27,869 nucleotides of DNA from Thiobacillus sp. (GTDB lineage: Bacteria > Pseudomonadota > Gammaproteobacteria > Burkholderiales > Thiobacillaceae), in NCBI GenBank assembly GCA_011391285.1, contig JAABQU010000187.1:1-27869 (forward strand). The letters are read 5' to 3'. Position 1 is the stretch's first letter; each line of letters opens with the position of its first letter. Position numbers and translations under genes: made by a program. Below, in pieces: positions 24,721 to 27,869 of this stretch. The notes beneath the pieces are model-generated. The model was not told the origin of the DNA. It ran no database searches and saw nothing but the letters and a program-made list of their open reading frames with translations.

Positions 24721-26781
24721 ATGAATCTGCCCAGCCCAGACACCCTCATCAATCGTGAACTCGGCATCCTCGACTTCCAGCGCCGCGTGCTGGCGCAGGC
24801 CGAGGATCCCACCATGCCCCTGCTGGAGCGCCTGCGCTTCCTCTGCATCGTGTCGAGCAACATGGACGAGTTTTTCGAGGTGCGGGTGGCTGGCCTCAAG
24901 GAACAGATCCGCGCCAACACCACCCAGCGCTCGGTCGACGGCATGACACCCCTTCAGCAATACCGCGCCGTATCGGAAGCGGCGCATGCGCTGGTGGCGC
25001 GGCAGTACAAACTCTTCAACGACGAAGTCGTCCCCGAACTGGCCGCACAGGGCATCCATTTTTTCCGCCGCACGCACTGGAACGAAGCCCAGGCAGCGTG
25101 GATCCGCGATTACTTTTTCCGCGAACTGATGCCGGTGCTGACGCCGGTCGGGCTCGACCCGTCGCACCCCTTCCCGCGCGTGCTCAACAAGAGCCTCAAC
25201 TTCGCGGTCGAGCTGTCCGGCCGCGACGCCTTCGGCCGCAATTCCGGCGCCGCCGTGGTGCAGGCACCGCGTTCCCTTCCGCGCGTGATCCGCATGCCGG
25301 AAGAAGTCGCCGGCTGCGAATACGGCTTCGTGTTCCTGTCGTCGATCCTGCACGCCCACGTAGGCGAACTGTTCACCGGGATGACGGTACAGGGCTGTTA
25401 CCAGTTCCGCGTCACCCGCAATTCCAACCTCTTCGTGGACGACGAGGAAACCAAGAACCTGCGCGAGGCCCTGCAGGGCGAACTGCCGCAACGGCATTAC
25501 GGTGACGCGGTGCGGCTGGAAGTGGCCGACAACTGCTCGGAAACCATGGCCAGCTTTCTGCTGGAACAGTTCGACCTGGAACCCGAAGACCTCTATCAGG
25601 AACACGGCCCGGTGAACCTGGTGCGGCTGATGCAGGTGCCCGACTGGGTCGATCGTCCCGAGCTCAAGTTCGCGCCCTTCATCCCGGCCCTGCCCGCACG
25701 ACTGGCCAAGCAGCAGGATCTCTTCGCGCAGATCCGCAAGGGCGACATCCTGCTGCACCACCCCTTCGAATCCTTTCAGCCGGTGATCGACTTCATCGAA
25801 CAGGCTGCCGCCGACCCCGACGTCGTCGCCATGCGGCAGACCGTCTATCGCACCGGCACCGACTCGAAACTGATGCAGGCATTGGTCCGTGCGGCGCAGT
25901 CGGGCAAGGAAGTCACCGTGGTGGTCGAACTGATGGCGCGCTTCGACGAAGAGGCCAACATCAACTGGGCCGCAAAGCTGGAAGAAGTCGGCGCCCACGT
26001 GATCTACGGCGTGGTCGGGCACAAGACCCACGCCAAGCTGGCGCTGGTCGTCCGCCGCGAAGAAGGCACGTTGCGCCGCTACGCCCATCTCGGCACCGGC
26101 AACTACCACGCCCGCACCGCGCGCCTGTATACCGATTTCGGCTTGCTGACCGCGGACGAGACCATCACCGCCGACGTCGCCAGCCTGTTCACCCAGATCA
26201 CCGGGCTGGGCAAGGCCGGCAAGCTGAAGCGGCTGTGGCAGTCGCCGTTCACCCTGCACAGCGAAGTCGTCGCCGCCATCAAGCACGAGGCCGAACTGGC
26301 CGCCGCCGGCAAGCCCGCCGCCATCGTCGCCAAGATGAACGCGCTGCTCGAACCGCAGGTCATCGCAGCGCTGTATGCCGCCAGCCAGGCCGGGGTGAAG
26401 ATCGACCTCATCATCCGCGGCGTATGCGCGCTGCGGCCCGGCATCAAAGGGCTGTCGGACAACATCCGGGTGCGCTCGGTGGTCGGCCGCTTCCTCGAAC
26501 ACACGCGCATCTTCTATTTCAAAAACGGCGGCGACGAGCAGGTCTATCTGTCATCGGCCGACTGGATGGACCGCAACTTCTTCCGCCGCATCGAAACCGG
26601 CTTCCCCATCCTCAACCCCAAGCTGAAAAAGCGTGTGATTGCAGAGGGGCTCAAGCCCTACCTGCGCGACAACGTCCAGGCGTGGGACATGCTCTCGGAC
26701 GGCAGCTTCCGTCGCCGCCCCAGGCGACGTGCCAAGGCCTACAACGCACAGGCCGAACTGCTGGCGCTGCTCGCGCGCTGA
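24721..26781 (+). CDS. ppk1: Polyphosphate kinase 1
   Basis: A 686-aa enzyme that polymerises the gamma phosphate of ATP into polyphosphate. The N-domain begins NRELGILDFQRRVL with SSNMDEFFEVRVAGL. Catalytic domains hold AMRQTVYRTGTDS and VGHKTHAKLAL, where H437 is the autophosphorylated histidine. The second conserved His region is HLGTGNYHARTARLYTDFG, and YLSSADWMDRNFFRRIE lies near the end. Length matches PPK1 (about 690 aa). ATG 24721 is preceded by no Shine-Dalgarno sequence, and a -10-like TAGAAT ends only 8 bases before it, so a leaderless mRNA is possible. It forms a divergent pair with the CYTH-CHAD gene. Confidence 0.97.
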   Translation: MNLPSPDTLINRELGILDFQRRVLAQAEDPTMPLLERLRFLCIVSSNMDEFFEVRVAGLKEQIRANTTQRSVDGMTPLQQYRAVSEAAHALVARQYKLFNDEVVPELAAQGIHFFRRTHWNEAQAAWIRDYFFRELMPVLTPVGLDPSHPFPRVLNKSLNFAVELSGRDAFGRNSGAAVVQAPRSLPRVIRMPEEVAGCEYGFVFLSSILHAHVGELFTGMTVQGCYQFRVTRNSNLFVDDEETKNLREALQGELPQRHYGDAVRLEVADNCSETMASFLLEQFDLEPEDLYQEHGPVNLVRLMQVPDWVDRPELKFAPFIPALPARLAKQQDLFAQIRKGDILLHHPFESFQPVIDFIEQAAADPDVVAMRQTVYRTGTDSKLMQALVRAAQSGKEVTVVVELMARFDEEANINWAAKLEEVGAHVIYGVVGHKTHAKLALVVRREEGTLRRYAHLGTGNYHARTARLYTDFGLLTADETITADVASLFTQITGLGKAGKLKRLWQSPFTLHSEVVAAIKHEAELAAAGKPAAIVAKMNALLEPQVIAALYAASQAGVKIDLIIRGVCALRPGIKGLSDNIRVRSVVGRFLEHTRIFYFKNGGDEQVYLSSADWMDRNFFRRIETGFPILNPKLKKRVIAEGLKPYLRDNVQAWDMLSDGSFRRRPRRRAKAYNAQAELLALLAR

Positions 26782-26833
26782 TTCACGCGTCATTGCGAGC
26801 GTCGCCTTAGTCCTGTCGTCGTCCCGCATAGCC

Positions 26834-26860
26834 AGGTGAAGCGTCAACAAAGCTTCACCT
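26834..26860 (+). terminator. Hairpin downstream of ppk
   Basis: AGGTGAAGC and GCTTCACCT pair perfectly over 9 bases around a 9-base loop, 52 bases after the ppk stop and 42 before the next ATG. No T-run follows, so it may end transcription weakly or simply protect the ppk mRNA 3' end. Confidence 0.45.
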
Positions 26861-26902
26861 GAGTGCCACGCCAGCGTCACATGGCCGTGGCCTGATGGCG
26901 GC

Positions 26903-27823
26903 ATGCTGAATCGCGTTACGAACCTGCTCCGCGCGCATCCTGATGGCCCTACTCCGCAGCCATCCGGCGCAGGCTTCTACCCCTCGGGACAGACGGCCAG
27001 CTTTCCTCCCGAAGACCCCCCGGTCGAACATCCTTCCCGCCACTACCGCACGCTGTGGATTTCCGACATCCACCTCGGCACGGCCGGCTGCCAGGCCCGC
27101 TACCTGCTCGATTTCCTGAAGCACAACGAATCCGACACGCTCTATCTGGTCGGCGACATCATCGACGGCTGGCAACTGCGGCGCGGCTGGTACTGGCCGC
27201 GGTCGCACAACGACGTGGTGCAGAAGCTGCTGCGCAAGGCGCGCAAGGGCACGCGCGTGATCTACGTGCCCGGCAACCACGATTCGATGGCGCGGCAGTT
27301 CATGGGTCTGGCCTTCGGCGACATCGAGGTGGCCGACGAGGTGATCCACGTCACCGCCGATGGCAGGCGCTTCCTGGTCACCCACGGCGACCTTTTCGAC
27401 GGCGTGATGCAGCACGCGCGCTGGCTGGCCTATCTGGGCGACACCGGCTACACCCTGATCCTGGCGCTGAACCGCTGGTTCAACGGCTTACGCACGCGGA
27501 TGGGCTACCCCTACTGGTCGCTGTCGCAATACATCAAGCACAAGGTCAAGAACGCGGTCAGCTTCATCACCGCGTTCGAGAAGGTGATGACCGACGAAGC
27601 ACGGCGGCGCGATTGCGACGGCGTCATCTGCGGCCACATCCACAAGGCCGAGATCCGCACCCTCGACGGCCTCGTGTACTGCAACGACGGCGACTGGGTG
27701 GAAAGCCTGACCGCGCTCGCCGAAACCGCCGACGGCACGCTCGAAATCATCCACTGGACCCACTGCCTGGACGCATCCAGCGCCTCCAGCAAAGTCATCG
27801 CAACCGTTCTGGAGACACCATGA
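26903..27823 (+). CDS. LpxH-like metallophosphoesterase (UDP-2,3-diacylglucosamine diphosphatase family)
   Basis: A 306-aa calcineurin-like phosphoesterase. Metal-site motifs are SDIHLG (D55, H57), VGDIIDGW (D85), PGNHD (N125, H126), THGDLFDG and CGHIHKAE. This matches the YbbF/LpxH group, but it is longer than LpxH (about 240 aa), and the first 46 residues are Pro-rich and look unstructured. ATG 26903 is the only in-frame ATG before the core and has a poor ribosome site, so the true start could be a rare codon further in. The stop overlaps the glycosyltransferase ATG (ATGA), so the two proteins are coupled and probably serve one lipid or glycolipid pathway. True LpxH activity is not proven by sequence. 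Confidence 0.88.
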   Translation: MLNRVTNLLRAHPDGPTPQPSGAGFYPSGQTASFPPEDPPVEHPSRHYRTLWISDIHLGTAGCQARYLLDFLKHNESDTLYLVGDIIDGWQLRRGWYWPRSHNDVVQKLLRKARKGTRVIYVPGNHDSMARQFMGLAFGDIEVADEVIHVTADGRRFLVTHGDLFDGVMQHARWLAYLGDTGYTLILALNRWFNGLRTRMGYPYWSLSQYIKHKVKNAVSFITAFEKVMTDEARRRDCDGVICGHIHKAEIRTLDGLVYCNDGDWVESLTALAETADGTLEIIHWTHCLDASSASSKVIATVLETP

Positions 27824-27869
27824 AAGTCATGATCGTGACCGATGCCTGGTCACCGCAAGTCAACGGCGT
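27820..27869 (+). CDS. Glycosyltransferase family 4-like protein, N-terminal fragment
   Basis: Only 16 codons are in the window: MKVMIVTDAWSPQVNG. This start is characteristic of GT4 glycosyltransferases of the MgtA/SqdX type, where the PQVNGV loop contacts the substrates. ATG 27820 overlaps the phosphoesterase stop by four bases and has GGAG six bases upstream. The donor sugar and acceptor cannot be told from this fragment. Confidence 0.75.
   Translation, partial: MKVMIVTDAWSPQVNG

Noticed and set aside
24691..26502. 603-aa open frame on the minus strand across ppk
   Set aside because: It is antisense to a complete PPK1 with all motifs; the His/Gly/Val-rich translation is a GC-rich shadow.
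26782..26815. Segment with CATTGCGAGCG, resembling a widespread dispersed repeat
   Set aside because: Only a short match is present and no inverted partner was found, so no repeat is claimed.

Overview
The window is GC-rich chromosomal DNA with tightly packed, operonic genes of Gram-negative proteobacterial type (BamC lipoprotein, flagellar export genes, PPK1, Cfa, an LpxH-like hydrolase). The mix, and especially a rubrerythrin / heterodisulfide-reductase-like / DUF3501 cluster next to dapA-bamC, suggests a betaproteobacterium, possibly a Thiobacillus-like chemolithotroph. That placement is inference from gene content; there is no rRNA or other taxonomic marker here. I see no complete insertion sequence, tRNA, rRNA or CRISPR array.

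Layout. 1-1391: a partial TRIC/UPF0126 channel gene diverging from a CDF cation transporter. 1407-3997: pirin and an FMN-dependent azoreductase on the minus strand, diverging from a LysR regulator; this looks like a quinone/redox-stress module. 4078-5289: cyclopropane fatty acid synthase. 5346-7788 (minus): rubrerythrin, an Fe-S protein with two 4Cys motifs and CCG domains, and DUF3501, with a terminator after rubrerythrin. 7789-8099: a 311-bp divergent control region with a 7-1-7 palindrome that looks like a Fur/PerR-family operator. 8100-10215 (plus): msrB, an OXNAD1-like flavin reductase started by TTG, and an exported MBL-fold hydrolase.

10255-14772 (minus): a housekeeping run dapA, bamC, YycJ-like MBL hydrolase, rhlE-type helicase and DUF3301, mostly overlapping or closely spaced.

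14867-22335 (minus): a flagellar block in the order fliF-G-H-I-J-(154-aa unknown)-O-P-Q-R. Almost every junction overlaps by 1-8 bases. The exception is fliQ/fliR, which are separated by a 161-bp palindromic element. fliE, fliK, fliL, fliM and fliN are absent from the block. FliF is short (451 aa) and seems to lack the usual RBM3 insertion, and FliG departs from the consensus at sites that normally contact FliM and the stator. Together these suggest a divergent flagellar system, or one whose C-ring genes lie elsewhere.

22579-26781: sixA and a CYTH-CHAD protein on the minus strand, diverging from ppk, which makes a polyphosphate/phosphohistidine neighbourhood. 26903-27869: an LpxH-like metallophosphoesterase translationally coupled to a glycosyltransferase that runs off the end of the window.
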